Source: Planctomycetota bacterium (lineage in GTDB: Bacteria; Planctomycetota; UBA1135; GCA-002686595). Taken from it: DNA of 64,000 nucleotides. Position 1 is the first letter of the stretch. The number at the start of each line of letters is the position of its first letter. This document shows positions 17,035-25,752 of this stretch, one piece after another. Position numbers and translations under genes: made by a program. Location of the stretch: contig JACKHV010000002.1 in assembly GCA_020638835.1 (NCBI GenBank), positions 558,001-622,000 of the forward strand, given 5' to 3'. The notes beneath the pieces are model-generated. The model saw only the letters and a program-made list of their open reading frames with translations. It searched no databases and had not been told where the DNA came from.

Positions 17035-17694
17035 ATGGCCAGCATCCTGATCACCGGCGCGAATCGCGGAATCGGGCTCGCTCTCGCCGAACGCTTCGCT
17101 GCGCGGGGCGACGAGGTCGTCGCGGCCTGTCGCGAGAGTTCGCCGCGGCTCGCGGAGCTCGGCGTGCGCGTCGTCGAAGGCGTGGACGTCACCGACCAGC
17201 GCTCCGTCGACGAGCTCGCGCGGCGCCTCGGTGACACGCGGATCGACGTGCTGGTCAACAACGCGGGGATCCTGACGGTCGAGAGCCTCGAGCGCTTCGA
17301 CGCGGAGCGCATCGTGCGGCAGTTCGAGGTGAACTCGATCGGGCCCTTGCGCGTGACGCGCGCGCTGCTCGGGGCGCTGCACGAGGGGTCGAAGGTCGCG
17401 ATCGTCACGAGCTTGATGGGCTCGATGTCCGACAACGGCTCGGGCGGCTACTACGGCTACCGCATGTCGAAGGCCGCCGTGAATGCGGCCGGCGTCAGCT
17501 TGGCGCGCGATCTCGCCCCGCGCGGGATCGCCGTAGTGCTACTGCACCCAGGGATGGTGGCGACGGAGATGACGGGCGGACGCGGCATCACACCGGAAGA
17601 GTCTGCGGCGGGGCTGATCGCGCGGATCGACGACCTCACGCTCGACGACTCGGGCAGCTTCCACCACCAGGACGGCCGGCGGCTCGAGTGGTGA
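17035..17694 (+). CDS. Short-chain dehydrogenase/reductase
   Basis: A classical Rossmann-fold SDR of 219 residues. The nucleotide-binding motif is TGANRGIG (residues 7-14), with NNAG near residue 80. The catalytic set is Ser126, Tyr142 and Lys146 (YRMSK). The C-terminal part HPGMVATEMTGG is typical of the short SDRs related to C-factor and sniffer/carbonyl reductases. The cofactor is probably NADPH, but the substrate is unknown. The gene starts 34 nt after tRNA-Arg, possibly using the same promoter, and is followed 13 nt later by a DUF2164 gene. Confidence 0.9.
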   Translation: MASILITGANRGIGLALAERFAARGDEVVAACRESSPRLAELGVRVVEGVDVTDQRSVDELARRLGDTRIDVLVNNAGILTVESLERFDAERIVRQFEVNSIGPLRVTRALLGALHEGSKVAIVTSLMGSMSDNGSGGYYGYRMSKAAVNAAGVSLARDLAPRGIAVVLLHPGMVATEMTGGRGITPEESAAGLIARIDDLTLDDSGSFHHQDGRRLEW

Positions 17695-17707
17695 GCGCGC
17701 GACGGCG

Positions 17708-17947
17708 ATGAAGCACCCGCTGACCGACGAACGCCGCGCGGAGCTGCGTGCCGGATTGATCGCGCTCTTCCAGTGCGAGTTCGACCAGGAGCTGAGCGAC
17801 TTCCGCGCCGACGCGATCATCGACCACCTGCTCGAGCACCTCGGCGCGACCGTCTACAACCAGGCGATCGCCGACGCGCGCGCCTGGATGCAGGAGCGCA
17901 TCGACGACCTCGACGCCGAGTTCCACGAAGCGGAGGAGCGCCCTTGA
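17708..17947 (+). CDS. DUF2164 family protein
   Basis: This 79-residue acidic, helical protein contains the pattern FxxDAIIDHLLEHLGATVYNQAI..A, which is the core of DUF2164 proteins (usually about 80 residues, cytoplasmic, function unknown). It begins 13 nt after the SDR gene and is likely in the same operon. No catalytic motif is visible. Confidence 0.82.
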   Translation: MKHPLTDERRAELRAGLIALFQCEFDQELSDFRADAIIDHLLEHLGATVYNQAIADARAWMQERIDDLDAEFHEAEERP

Positions 17948-17981
17948 GGTGCGAGCGCGCGGCTCGGTTCGCGTGCCGGGT

Positions 17982-18632
17982 TCAGAGCGAGAAGCGCAAC
18001 CCGCCCTGGTAGCGCGTCTCGTCGCCGAGCACCGTCCCCGCGACGCGCGCCCCGACGTAGGGCGTGAAGTTCCAGACCGCTCCGAGCTGCGCGCCGGCGT
18101 CGTCCTCGACGGAGTTCAGGAATAACGCCAGCACGTCGATCTCGAGCTTCGGCGCCGGGAGCATGCGCACGCCGACGCCGGCCAGCCAACCCTTGTGGCG
18201 GCCCTGCGAGATCCCGCGGAACTCGCGTCGCACCCACTCGAAGTTGCCGATCACGTCGAGCCACTCGTTGTAGGAACCGTGCATACCGAAGCCGAGGCTG
18301 TACTCGCGCAGCTCGTCCTTGCCGGCGGGCGTGTTCGCACTCGACTTGCCGAAGCTCGCCAGCAGGCGGATGTTGTCGGTCACGTCGAAGGAACCGCGGA
18401 CCCCCAAGCCGTCCTGCTTCGGGAGTCCGCCGTCACGGTCGATGCTCTGGTAGAGGACGTCGACGTAGGTGTACTCGAAGGGCGTCGGGACGTACGACGC
18501 CTGGGTCGCGACGACCAGCGACAGGTTCCAGTCGGGTCGCGCGGCGAGCGGCGAAGAGGGCGCCGGAGTCACCGACTCCGCGTGAGGAGCAGCGGGCGCG
18601 AGGGCGAGGAGCCAGACCAGGAGCGGAGTCAT
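17982..18632 (-). CDS. Exported beta-barrel-like outer membrane protein
   Basis: The 216-residue protein starts at ATG 18632 with a signal peptide (about residues 1-19, ending near APHAES). Alternating strands rich in aromatic and Gly residues follow, for example YSLGFGMHGSYNEWLDVIGNFEWVRREF and a final strand ending GGLRFSL with a terminal hydrophobic residue. That pattern fits a small 8-stranded outer membrane barrel. Phrases such as FDVTDNIRLLASFGKSS recall opacity-type porin families. No ligand can be assigned. It is convergent with the DUF2164 gene 34 nt away. Confidence 0.65.
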   Translation of the reverse strand: MTPLLVWLLALAPAAPHAESVTPAPSSPLAARPDWNLSLVVATQASYVPTPFEYTYVDVLYQSIDRDGGLPKQDGLGVRGSFDVTDNIRLLASFGKSSANTPAGKDELREYSLGFGMHGSYNEWLDVIGNFEWVRREFRGISQGRHKGWLAGVGVRMLPAPKLEIDVLALFLNSVEDDAGAQLGAVWNFTPYVGARVAGTVLGDETRYQGGLRFSL

Positions 18633-18754
18633 GTACGTGCTTTCGTGGCGCGGAGCCGCGGAGTGTAGTCCGCGACCTCGCCCGAGCCGCAGCACGAAAG
18701 CCGTGATCGCCTGGTCGCGTGCAGGCGGTCGCGCGAGGACCGCCGAACGGCGGC

Positions 18755-18838
18755 TCAGAGCGCGCCGGCGAAACCCTTCGTCGCGGTGACGAGGGCGAGG
18801 ATCAGCGCGATGCGCAGCGTGACTTCCAGTCCGGACAT
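18755..18838 (-). CDS. Candidate 27-residue membrane peptide
   Basis: A short frame begins at ATG 18838 and is preceded by AAGGAG with an ideal 6-nt spacing, which is rare in this window. It encodes 27 residues: a polar start (MSGLEVT), one hydrophobic helix (LRIALILALVTA) and a short end (TKGFAGAL). The size and single helix resemble small regulatory membrane peptides. It lies in the 296-bp gap between the barrel gene start (18632) and the S1 gene stop (18929). I do not recognise a family. Confidence 0.45.
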   Translation of the reverse strand: MSGLEVTLRIALILALVTATKGFAGAL

Positions 18839-18928
18839 GCGAGGCTCCTTACGGTTCTGTCGGAGCCTCATCCTGCGCGACGCAGCCGCGGACCGCCAGG
18901 AGAACCCGCGGCGGCCCGCCGCCCGGGC

Positions 18929-20236
18929 TCAGGCTGACTCGTCCTGGCGCATGGCGCGGCGCAGCAGGGCGCCGAGGTTCGTCTTCCCAGCGGTCGGCTC
19001 GGGCAGGCTGTGCAGCATCGATCCTCGATCCTCCGGCTCGATCACCTCGAGCGCGTCCACCCGGCTGCCGTCGACGTGCAGCAGCGAGAGCGACAGGCGC
19101 TGGCGGTCGGGATCGAGATCGACGATGCGCACGGCGAGCTCTTGTCCAGGCTGGAACTCCTCGCGGATGCGGCGCCCGTCGCCGATTCCGCAGCAGCTCT
19201 TGTGCAGCAGTCCCTCGACGCCTGAGGCGACGCGCACGAACAAGCCGAACTCGGCGATGCGTTGCACTTCCCCCATCAGCGCCTCGCCGACCTCGTGATC
19301 CCGCGTGAACTCGCGCCACGGATCCGCGTGCAGTTGCTTCACGCCGAGACCGATGCGCTTGCCGCCGGCCCGCACGAACAGGACCTTGACCTGCACGGTG
19401 TCGCCGAGTTGCAGCGCCTCGTTCGCGTGCGCCAGGCGTTCGTGCGAGAGGTCGGAGACGTGCGCCAGCCCCTGCATCCCGCCGGGGAGCTTGATGAACG
19501 CGCCGTACTCCTCGAGGCGCGCGACGCGGCCTTCGAGCACGGTGCCGGGGCGCAGCGAAGTGACCACTCGGTCGCGTTCACTGCGCCGCTCGCGTTCCAC
19601 GACGTAGCGGCGCGAGACGAAGACGCGCTGGCGTTCACGGTCGACCTCGAAGACCTCGCAGGTCAGGGTCTTGCCGAGCAGCAAGTTCGGCGACTTGCCG
19701 CGCGGAAGGCCGCTGTGCGACTGCGGTAGGAACGCGTGCAGCGCGCCGACCTTCGTCTCGTAGCCGCCGGGCCGCCGGCGCACGACGCGCGCCTGGACCA
19801 GCTCGCCGACCTCCATGCGCTCCCAGCTGACGAGCACGGGTTCCGCGTGCAGCTCGAGCACCCAGAGCCCCTCCTCCATGCCGCGCAGGGTGAACTCGTA
19901 CTCGGCGCCGAGTTCGGGTTCCTCGGCGAAGCGGTCGCGCCGGATGACGCCCTGGCTGCGGGGACCCAGTTCGACGAAGACGTCCTGCCCGTGGCACCCG
20001 ACCACGACCCCGCGCGCCACCCGCAAGGTGTGCGCCCCGTGTTCCTGCCGCTCCACGACACCGAAGCTAGCACCCCGTCCGCCGCTTTGCACCCGGTCGG
20101 GGCGAGGGATCCTGCGGGGCTTGGAGGGGCCCCATCTGCACCGCTTCGAGACGCCTCTCTCAGGAATTCTCATCGGGAGCGAACATCTGGAACAGGCCAT
20201 TCGTTCGAAGAGGGGATTCCCGAAGAGGAGGGCCAT
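18929..20236 (-). CDS. S1-domain RNA-binding protein (ribosomal protein S1-like)
   Basis: The protein contains about four S1 OB-fold repeats, the clearest being GTVLEGRVARLEEYGAFIKLPGGMQGLAHVSDLS and ALMGEVQRIAEFGLFVRVASGVEGLLHKS, with two more divergent repeats before them. Such proteins bind single-stranded RNA and usually act in translation or mRNA turnover. At 435 residues it is shorter than a six-repeat S1. ATG 20236 has AGGAG 7 nt upstream. A GTG at 20056, giving 375 residues, would drop a basic, Cys-containing leader of 60 residues that is not part of the fold. Confidence 0.78.
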   Translation of the reverse strand: MALLFGNPLFERMACSRCSLPMRIPERGVSKRCRWGPSKPRRIPRPDRVQSGGRGASFGVVERQEHGAHTLRVARGVVVGCHGQDVFVELGPRSQGVIRRDRFAEEPELGAEYEFTLRGMEEGLWVLELHAEPVLVSWERMEVGELVQARVVRRRPGGYETKVGALHAFLPQSHSGLPRGKSPNLLLGKTLTCEVFEVDRERQRVFVSRRYVVERERRSERDRVVTSLRPGTVLEGRVARLEEYGAFIKLPGGMQGLAHVSDLSHERLAHANEALQLGDTVQVKVLFVRAGGKRIGLGVKQLHADPWREFTRDHEVGEALMGEVQRIAEFGLFVRVASGVEGLLHKSCCGIGDGRRIREEFQPGQELAVRIVDLDPDRQRLSLSLLHVDGSRVDALEVIEPEDRGSMLHSLPEPTAGKTNLGALLRRAMRQDESA

Positions 20237-20337
20237 TTCCCTGCTCCTACGGGGGTTACCAGGGAGGCAGGAACCGCGAGAGAGCGAAGAATGCGCGCTT
20301 CCCTGCGGAACGGCCCTTCCCCGATTCTCTTTTGAGG

Positions 20338-20390
20338 TATCCTAGCTAGAGCTGCCCCGAGCTCGAGCGAGCCTCGGCAGCCCTTTTCTT
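20338..20390 (+). promoter_or_regulatory. Possible -10 box and 5' hairpin of the secreted-protein mRNA
   Basis: TATCCT at 20338-20343 is followed at 20351-20381 by a hairpin (GCTGCC-CGAG paired with CTCGGCAGC, one bulged C) and then CCTTTTCTT. It may be a stabilising 5' stem or an attenuator for the gene at 20479. The remaining 20237-20478 sequence shows no other feature. Confidence 0.35.
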
Positions 20391-20478
20391 CCCACTCAGA
20401 GTCAGCCACCCCAGCGCTCCCGACCCTCGGTCGGTCCGCACCAGCCACCAAAGCTCACCACAGCAGAGTAGATCCGCC

Positions 20479-21642
20479 ATGTTCCACCACCTCCTGAACC
20501 GCGGGGCCCTGGCCCTGTGCGGCGCCGCGTTGATCGCCGGCACCGCGAGTGCTCAGCACACCCAGGTCGAGTCCGACTCGATCGCGCTCCAGCTCACCAA
20601 CTGGGACGACTTCCTCACCGTGCCCAAGTTCAACGTCCCCGGGGCCACGCTGCTCAGCGTCGACTTCACGCTCGACGGCGGCGCCGAGGGCGGCGCTCGC
20701 ATCGAGAGCCTCGACGCGCAGCCCGCGACGGTCAACACCGCCTTCCAGGCGACGATCACGCTGCAGCGCCCCGACCTCACGGTCATCGCGGTCACGCTGC
20801 CCGTCGCGAACTTCAGCGACAACCTGTCGGCCTTCGACGGCACGATCGACTTCGGCGGCACGTCCGGCACGGAGCACCTGAACATCATGGCGTCGGACTC
20901 CGACATGCAGTCGACCTCGGCCCCGGCCGACCTGGCGCTGTTCTCTGGACCCGGCACGATCAGCCTGCCCTGCAAGGCGCAAGGGAGCTCGACCGCCAGC
21001 GGTGCGGGCAACCTGATCACGCAGTTCAACACCTCCGCCGAAGCCTCGGTGACGGTCACCTACAACTACATCTTCGACTGCAACGGCAACCAGATCGACG
21101 ACGCCGTCGACATCCAGAACGGCGCGCCCGACCTGGACCTGAACGGCATCCCGGACGAGTGCGAGCCGAGCATCGACCGCTTCTGCATCGGTGACGGCCA
21201 GCAGGACGACGACAGCGTGCCGTGCCCCTGCGGCAACGTGAACGCCAACAACCTCGGCGGCTGCACCAACTTCCTCGGTCTCGTCGGCACCCTGAGCGGT
21301 TCCGGCAACCCGAGCATCTCGAACGACACCGTGCAGCTGACCGTCTCGGGCATCCCGTTCGCGAGCCCCGGCTGGTTCTTCATGTCGACCTCCGCCAACC
21401 CCGCGGGCATGGTCCTCGGCAACGGCGTGGGCTGCTTGACCCAGCCGCAGCGCGTGCTGAAGGTCCAGTCCGGCAACGGCGGCGGCCTGTTCCCGGCCCC
21501 CGGCGACCCGAGCATCTCCTCGCAGTTCGGCTTCACGCCCGGACAGACGACCTACTGGCAGTTCTGGTACCGCGACCAAGCCGGTGCCTGCAACCAGCGC
21601 GCGAACGCGACGAACGCGCTGCGCATCGTCTGGGGCCTGTAG
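20479..21642 (+). CDS. Secreted protein, choice-of-anchor E-like domain plus Cys-rich tail domain
   Basis: The 387-residue protein has a signal peptide cleaved after about residue 25 (ASAQ). A beta-rich domain (about 27-195) opens with a strand pattern (VPKFNVPGATLLSVDFTLDG) like choice-of-anchor E domains. A short Asp/Asn-rich linker (about 197-232; DCNGNQIDD then DLDLNGIPDECE) resembles thrombospondin/dockerin-type calcium loops. A C-terminal domain (about 235-387) begins FCIGDG and has CPCGN and YWQFWYRDQ. No sortase or PEP-CTERM anchor is seen. It was probably exported; the function is unknown, with adhesion or surface display possible. Confidence 0.75.
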   Translation: MFHHLLNRGALALCGAALIAGTASAQHTQVESDSIALQLTNWDDFLTVPKFNVPGATLLSVDFTLDGGAEGGARIESLDAQPATVNTAFQATITLQRPDLTVIAVTLPVANFSDNLSAFDGTIDFGGTSGTEHLNIMASDSDMQSTSAPADLALFSGPGTISLPCKAQGSSTASGAGNLITQFNTSAEASVTVTYNYIFDCNGNQIDDAVDIQNGAPDLDLNGIPDECEPSIDRFCIGDGQQDDDSVPCPCGNVNANNLGGCTNFLGLVGTLSGSGNPSISNDTVQLTVSGIPFASPGWFFMSTSANPAGMVLGNGVGCLTQPQRVLKVQSGNGGGLFPAPGDPSISSQFGFTPGQTTYWQFWYRDQAGACNQRANATNALRIVWGL

Positions 21643-21665
21643 TCCCGACGCGGTAACGCAACAGG

Positions 21666-21697
21666 CGGGGCGCCGGCCGATCGCGGCCGGCGCCCCG
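21666..21697 (+). terminator. Hairpin terminator after the secreted-protein gene
   Basis: A perfect 13-bp stem (CGGGGCGCCGGCC with GGCCGGCGCCCCG, loop GATCGC) begins 23 nt after the stop codon and is followed by the T-containing TCGTTCGTT. Confidence 0.75.
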
Positions 21698-21832
21698 TCG
21701 TTCGTTGCGGGCCGTACCCGCACCGGCGGAACGAGGCGGTGACGGCTCTTGCTCCACGCGCGCGCCGCGCTTAGAACGGCGAGCGGCTCGGGACGTCCCG
21801 CGGCCGGATTCGCAGCGACCGAGGACCCCCCG

Positions 21833-22030
21833 ATGAACATCTTCTGCAAGCTCCTGGGACACACCTGGGTGCACAAGTCCGACGATCCCAAGATCGCCTG
21901 GAACACGACCAAGGACATGGCGGAGCTCGCCATGACCGCCGAGGGCGAGCCGCGCTTCTACGAGCAGTGCGCGCGCTGCCACGAAGAGCGCGACCTGCCG
22001 CGTCGCGCGAAGGCCGCGCCGCAGGGCTGA
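21833..22030 (+). CDS. Small zinc-ribbon-like protein (DUF1660-like)
   Basis: A 65-residue protein with MNIFCKLLGHTW at the start and QCARCHEER near the end. Cys5, His10 and the later CxxC pair could bind one zinc ion. The arrangement, including the C-x4-H start, resembles DUF1660-type proteins known from phages and bacterial genomes, whose function is not known. It stands alone; a TAGAAC box about 60 nt upstream could drive it. Confidence 0.6.
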   Translation: MNIFCKLLGHTWVHKSDDPKIAWNTTKDMAELAMTAEGEPRFYEQCARCHEERDLPRRAKAAPQG

Positions 22031-22149
22031 GCTGCGCGCAGGAATCAGCCGCGGCGCAGCGGCGACGAGCGAGCGGCTTTTTGGCTTCCGCTTCCACCGC
22101 CGGCGCCCGATAGGTCGACGAACGGACCGCCCCGCGGGCCAAGAGCGAC

Positions 22150-22488
22150 ATGTCCGACCTCAACAAGAGCCTGATCAAGTACGGCCTCCTGATCCTCACC
22201 TCGCCGATCTGGTATCCGTTCTTGAAGGCCGTCTGGCAGGAGCTGAACACCGCGCTGCGTGCCGACGGAGGGCTCCTCGGCAAGCTGCCCTCCCCTCGGG
22301 AGCGCGCCGAGCTCGAGCGCAATCCGCCGCTCGACGAGGATCCGCTCGTCAACGTGCCGATCCGTCGCCCCGGCGAGAAGGTCGCGCGCGGGCGCTCGGC
22401 GGCAACGAGCGCGCGCGGAGCAGAACCGCGCCGCGCGGAGCCGGGCTTCGGACGCGCCGACCGTACGCGCCCGAAGGGCTTCCGCTGA
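22150..22488 (+). CDS. Hypothetical protein with one N-terminal membrane segment
   Basis: This 112-residue product is not recognised. Residues 9-28 (IKYGLLILTSPIWYPFLKAV) are hydrophobic and could form a single membrane helix. The rest is polar, rich in Pro, Arg and Ala, and probably disordered. Codon use matches the neighbours. A TAGGTC box lies about 35 nt before the ATG. It precedes the flavoprotein pair, but a gap of 111 nt makes co-transcription uncertain. Confidence 0.55.
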   Translation: MSDLNKSLIKYGLLILTSPIWYPFLKAVWQELNTALRADGGLLGKLPSPRERAELERNPPLDEDPLVNVPIRRPGEKVARGRSAATSARGAEPRRAEPGFGRADRTRPKGFR

Positions 22489-22599
22489 GCCGCGCGTCGG
22501 GCGCCTTGATTCGACCCGTGCCGTGGATAGCCTGATCCGCGGCACCATGTCCTTCCTCCCCCGCAACACCTCGTGCGCGCGCGTCGCGCGCCGCCGCGC

Positions 22600-24195
22600 G
22601 TGACGGCTCCCTCGGCCTTCGATGCCGTCGTCGTCGGAGGCGGGCACAACGGCCTCGCGTGCGCGGCCTACCTCGCGCGCGCCGGACGTCGCGTGATCGT
22701 CCTCGAGCGCCGCCCGCGCGTCGGCGGCGCCGCGGTCAGCGAGGAACTGCACGCGGGCTTCACCTACTCGGTCTGCTCCTACGTCGTCAGCCTGCTGCGC
22801 CCCTGGATCATCCGCGAGCTCGAGCTCGCGCGGCACGGTCTCGAGCTGATCCCGCTCGAGTGCTCCTTCTCGCCGTACCCGGATGGACGCTCGCTCGCGC
22901 GCTGGGACGACGCGCAGCGCACCCACGACGAGATCGCCGCTTTCAGCGCGCGCGACGCCGCGCACTACCCGCGCTACGGACGGCTGATGGCCGAACTCGC
23001 CGCCTTCGTCGCGCCGCTGATCGACGAGTTCGCGCCCGATCCGGCTTCGACGAATCCCGCGCGGATCGCGGAGGCCCTCGCGCACTGGCGACGCTTCCGC
23101 GAGCTGCCGGCGCGCATGCGCACGACCTTCTTGCGCCTGATGACCGCCAGCGCCGCGGACTTCCTCGACGAGCACTTCGAGTCCGACGCGCTCAAGGCGC
23201 CGATGAGCGTCTCCGGCATCATCGGCACGATGCAGGGCGTCCGCTCGCCCGGCACCGCCTACGTGCTGCTGCACCACTACATGGGCGAGATCGACGGCCA
23301 CTATCGCGCGTGGGGCTTCGCGCGCGGCGGCACCGGCGCCGTCAGCGAAGCGCTCGCCTCCGCGGCGCGTGCGCACGGCGCGGTGATCCGCACGGACTGC
23401 GAAGTCGCGGGCTTGCTCTACGACGGCGACGAGGCCGTCGGCGTGCACCTCGCGAACGGCGACGAACTGCGCGCGCGCTGCGTCGTCTCCGCGCTCGACC
23501 CGCGCCGCACCTTCCACGGACTCGTCGGCCGCGAGCGCCTGTCCGCGGACGTCAACGCGCAGCTCGACCGCTTCCGCTTCCGCGGCAGCTCCGGAAAGGT
23601 GAACCTCGCGCTCGACCGCTTGCCGAGCTTCACGAGCCGCCCCGGCGCCGGTCCGCACCTCGCCGGCGACATCGCGATCGCGCCGTCCGTCGACGCACTC
23701 GAGGTCGCCTTCGACGAAGCCAAGGCCGGTCGCTGGTCTCGCCGTCCCTACATCAACGTCGTGATCCCTTCGCTCAGCGACCCGACCGTCGCGCCCGCCG
23801 GCAAGCACGTGATGAGCTGCTTCGTGCAGTACGCGCCGTACGAACTCGCCGAAGGTCCCGAGGCGTGGCCCGAGAAACGCGAGGCCTTCGGCGACGACGT
23901 CGTCGCGACGCTCGAGGAGTACGCGCCCGGGCTGCGCGACTCGATCCTCCACCGCCAGGTGCTGACGCCCTGGGACCTCGAGCGCGAGTTCGGCCTCAGC
24001 GAGGGCAACATCTTCCACGGCGAGCTCTCGCTCGAGCAACTCGCCTTCCTGCGTCCGCTCTCCGGATTCGCGCGGCACGCGACGCCGGTTCCGAAGCTCT
24101 GGTTGGCTTCGTCCGGAGCGCACCCCGGCGGCGGGATCATGGGCGCGCCCGGTGCGTTGTGCGCGCGGCGCATGCTGGCGGGAGGCGCGCTGTGA
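22600..24195 (+). CDS. FAD-dependent oxidoreductase, PYROXD2/CrtI-like
   Basis: The 531-residue protein carries the dinucleotide-binding fold VVVGGGHNGLACAAYLARAGRRVIVLERR (about residues 10-38), followed by RVGGAAVSEEL, the phytoene-desaturase-like GG-doublet region. It ends in a second FAD contact near residue 505 (SSGAHPGGGIMGAPG). The overall pattern, including YSVCSYVVSLLRPWIIRELEL, is that of PYROXD2-type proteins, relatives of carotenoid desaturases with unknown substrates. The GTG start at 22600 fits the fold. The gene overlaps the following paralogue by GTGA. Confidence 0.88.
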   Translation: MTAPSAFDAVVVGGGHNGLACAAYLARAGRRVIVLERRPRVGGAAVSEELHAGFTYSVCSYVVSLLRPWIIRELELARHGLELIPLECSFSPYPDGRSLARWDDAQRTHDEIAAFSARDAAHYPRYGRLMAELAAFVAPLIDEFAPDPASTNPARIAEALAHWRRFRELPARMRTTFLRLMTASAADFLDEHFESDALKAPMSVSGIIGTMQGVRSPGTAYVLLHHYMGEIDGHYRAWGFARGGTGAVSEALASAARAHGAVIRTDCEVAGLLYDGDEAVGVHLANGDELRARCVVSALDPRRTFHGLVGRERLSADVNAQLDRFRFRGSSGKVNLALDRLPSFTSRPGAGPHLAGDIAIAPSVDALEVAFDEAKAGRWSRRPYINVVIPSLSDPTVAPAGKHVMSCFVQYAPYELAEGPEAWPEKREAFGDDVVATLEEYAPGLRDSILHRQVLTPWDLEREFGLSEGNIFHGELSLEQLAFLRPLSGFARHATPVPKLWLASSGAHPGGGIMGAPGALCARRMLAGGAL

Positions 24196-25742
24196 CGCCG
24201 CAGACGCGCTGTGACGCCCTGGTGCTCGGCGGCGGCCTCGAAGGACTGGTCGCAGCGCTCGTGCTCGCGCGTGCCGGACGGCGCGTGGTCGTGCTGTCCG
24301 AGCGCCCGCGGCCCGGAGGACTGCACGGCTCCGCCGAGCTCGCCGGCACGGGCCTCGAGACGCGCGGCACGGTGCTCGACGAAGAGCGCTTCCCGTTCGA
24401 GCTAGCGGAAGAACTCGACCTCGCGGCGCACGGCCTGCGCTTCGAGGACGCGCCCGACCTGCTGGCGATCGACCGCGCGGGCCGACACCTGCGGATCGCT
24501 CGCGGCGCGGCGGATCCCGCGTCGAGCCTGCCGACCGAGCTCGCGAGCGCGTTGCGCGCCTTCGCGGCCTCGCACGCCGCGCATCGCGCCTTGTTGCGGC
24601 GCGAGCTGCGCAGCGAGCCGCCCGACCTCGTCCCCGAGGCCTTGACCGACGCGCTGCGACTCTCGGCACGCGCCGCGGGCTGGCGGGCGGACGGACCGCG
24701 CGCGCTGTACGACTTGCTCTGGACGCTGCCGACGAGCCTCGCCGACTGGCTCGGCGACCACTTCGACGACCCGCTGCTCGCGGCGCTCTTGGCCGCGGAC
24801 GCCTTGCCCGGTTCGTGGTGCGGACCGCGCGCGGCCGGAACGAGCGCGATCTGGTTGCTGCGCGACGCGGCGCGCGGCGCACGAGCACGCCGACCGATCG
24901 GCGGCGGACCGGCGCTGGTGCGCGCATTGTTGCGCGCCTTGCAGGAACGCGGAGTGCGCGTCCACTGCGGCGAAGCGCTCGGCGGACTGCTGGCCTCCGG
25001 GCGCGGCGCGTCTTCGCGCGTGCGCGGGGCGTGGCTGGCGGATGGTCGCGAGTTCCGCGCCGACGCGGTGCTCTCGACGCTGTCGCCGAGGCGCACGCTC
25101 GAGCAGCTCGCGGGCGTCGAGCTGCTCACGCCCGAGGACCGCGACTCGCTCCGCCCGCTGCGCTCGCGCGGGACGATCGCGGTGCTCGACCTGGCGTTCG
25201 ACCGCGAGCCGGCGCCGGCGGAAGCCGAGGCGGGCGGTTTCGAACGCTTGCGCCTGCTCAGCGACATGCGGCAGCTCGAGGACGCCGCCGACGCGGTGAA
25301 GCACGGCCGCGTTGCGCAGGAACCGTGGCTCGAGGTCTTCGCCGTCAGGCAGCCCGACGGGCGCGCGCTGTGGACGACGCACGTGCACGGCGTGCCGCAC
25401 CGGCTCGAGGGCGGCTGGACCGTCTCCGCGCGCCGCGAGCTCGCGCAGCGCGTCTACGCCGTGCTCGGCGACGCTTTCCCCGAGCTCGCCGAGTCGGTCA
25501 CGGCCGAACGCTTGCGCACGCCGTCGGATCTCGCGCGCGGTCACGGACTCGACGGCGGACACCTCTGGCAGGCCGAGCTCGCGCTCGACCAGCTGTTGCT
25601 GCTGCGTCCGACGCACGAGCTGTCGCGCTATCTCACGCCGCTCGCCGGTCTGTGCGTCGGCGGGACCGCGCAGCACCCCGGCGGCGTGATGCCGGGACAG
25701 GCCGGGCGCCTGGCCGCCGACGCGTTGATGCGCGTCACCTGA
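24192..25742 (+). CDS. Second CrtI/PYROXD2-like FAD oxidoreductase
   Basis: A divergent paralogue of the previous gene, 516 residues. The N-terminal nucleotide-binding loop LVLGGGLEGLVAALVLARAGRRVVVLSE is intact. The middle (DALPGSWCGPRAAGTSAIWLLRDA and the following GGGPALVRALLRAL) and the C-terminal FAD contact (GGTAQHPGGVMPGQAG) follow the same layout. The first half of the substrate region is more Ala/Arg-rich and less conserved. GTG at 24192 overlaps the previous stop, so both proteins are made together and may form a heteromer. The substrate is unknown. Confidence 0.82.
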   Translation: MTPQTRCDALVLGGGLEGLVAALVLARAGRRVVVLSERPRPGGLHGSAELAGTGLETRGTVLDEERFPFELAEELDLAAHGLRFEDAPDLLAIDRAGRHLRIARGAADPASSLPTELASALRAFAASHAAHRALLRRELRSEPPDLVPEALTDALRLSARAAGWRADGPRALYDLLWTLPTSLADWLGDHFDDPLLAALLAADALPGSWCGPRAAGTSAIWLLRDAARGARARRPIGGGPALVRALLRALQERGVRVHCGEALGGLLASGRGASSRVRGAWLADGREFRADAVLSTLSPRRTLEQLAGVELLTPEDRDSLRPLRSRGTIAVLDLAFDREPAPAEAEAGGFERLRLLSDMRQLEDAADAVKHGRVAQEPWLEVFAVRQPDGRALWTTHVHGVPHRLEGGWTVSARRELAQRVYAVLGDAFPELAESVTAERLRTPSDLARGHGLDGGHLWQAELALDQLLLLRPTHELSRYLTPLAGLCVGGTAQHPGGVMPGQAGRLAADALMRVT

Positions 25743-25752
25743 GGCGCGCTGC

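Noticed and set aside
18719..18937. Plus-strand frame of 72 codons in the gap before the S1 gene
   Set aside because: It lacks a ribosome site and has a composition typical of shadow frames. The minus-strand 27-codon frame in the same place is better supported.
22659..24191. Long plus-strand frame overlapping the first flavoprotein gene and continuous with the second
   Set aside because: Only the part after 24192 has recognisable motifs. The upstream part is an Arg-rich out-of-frame reading of the first flavoprotein gene.
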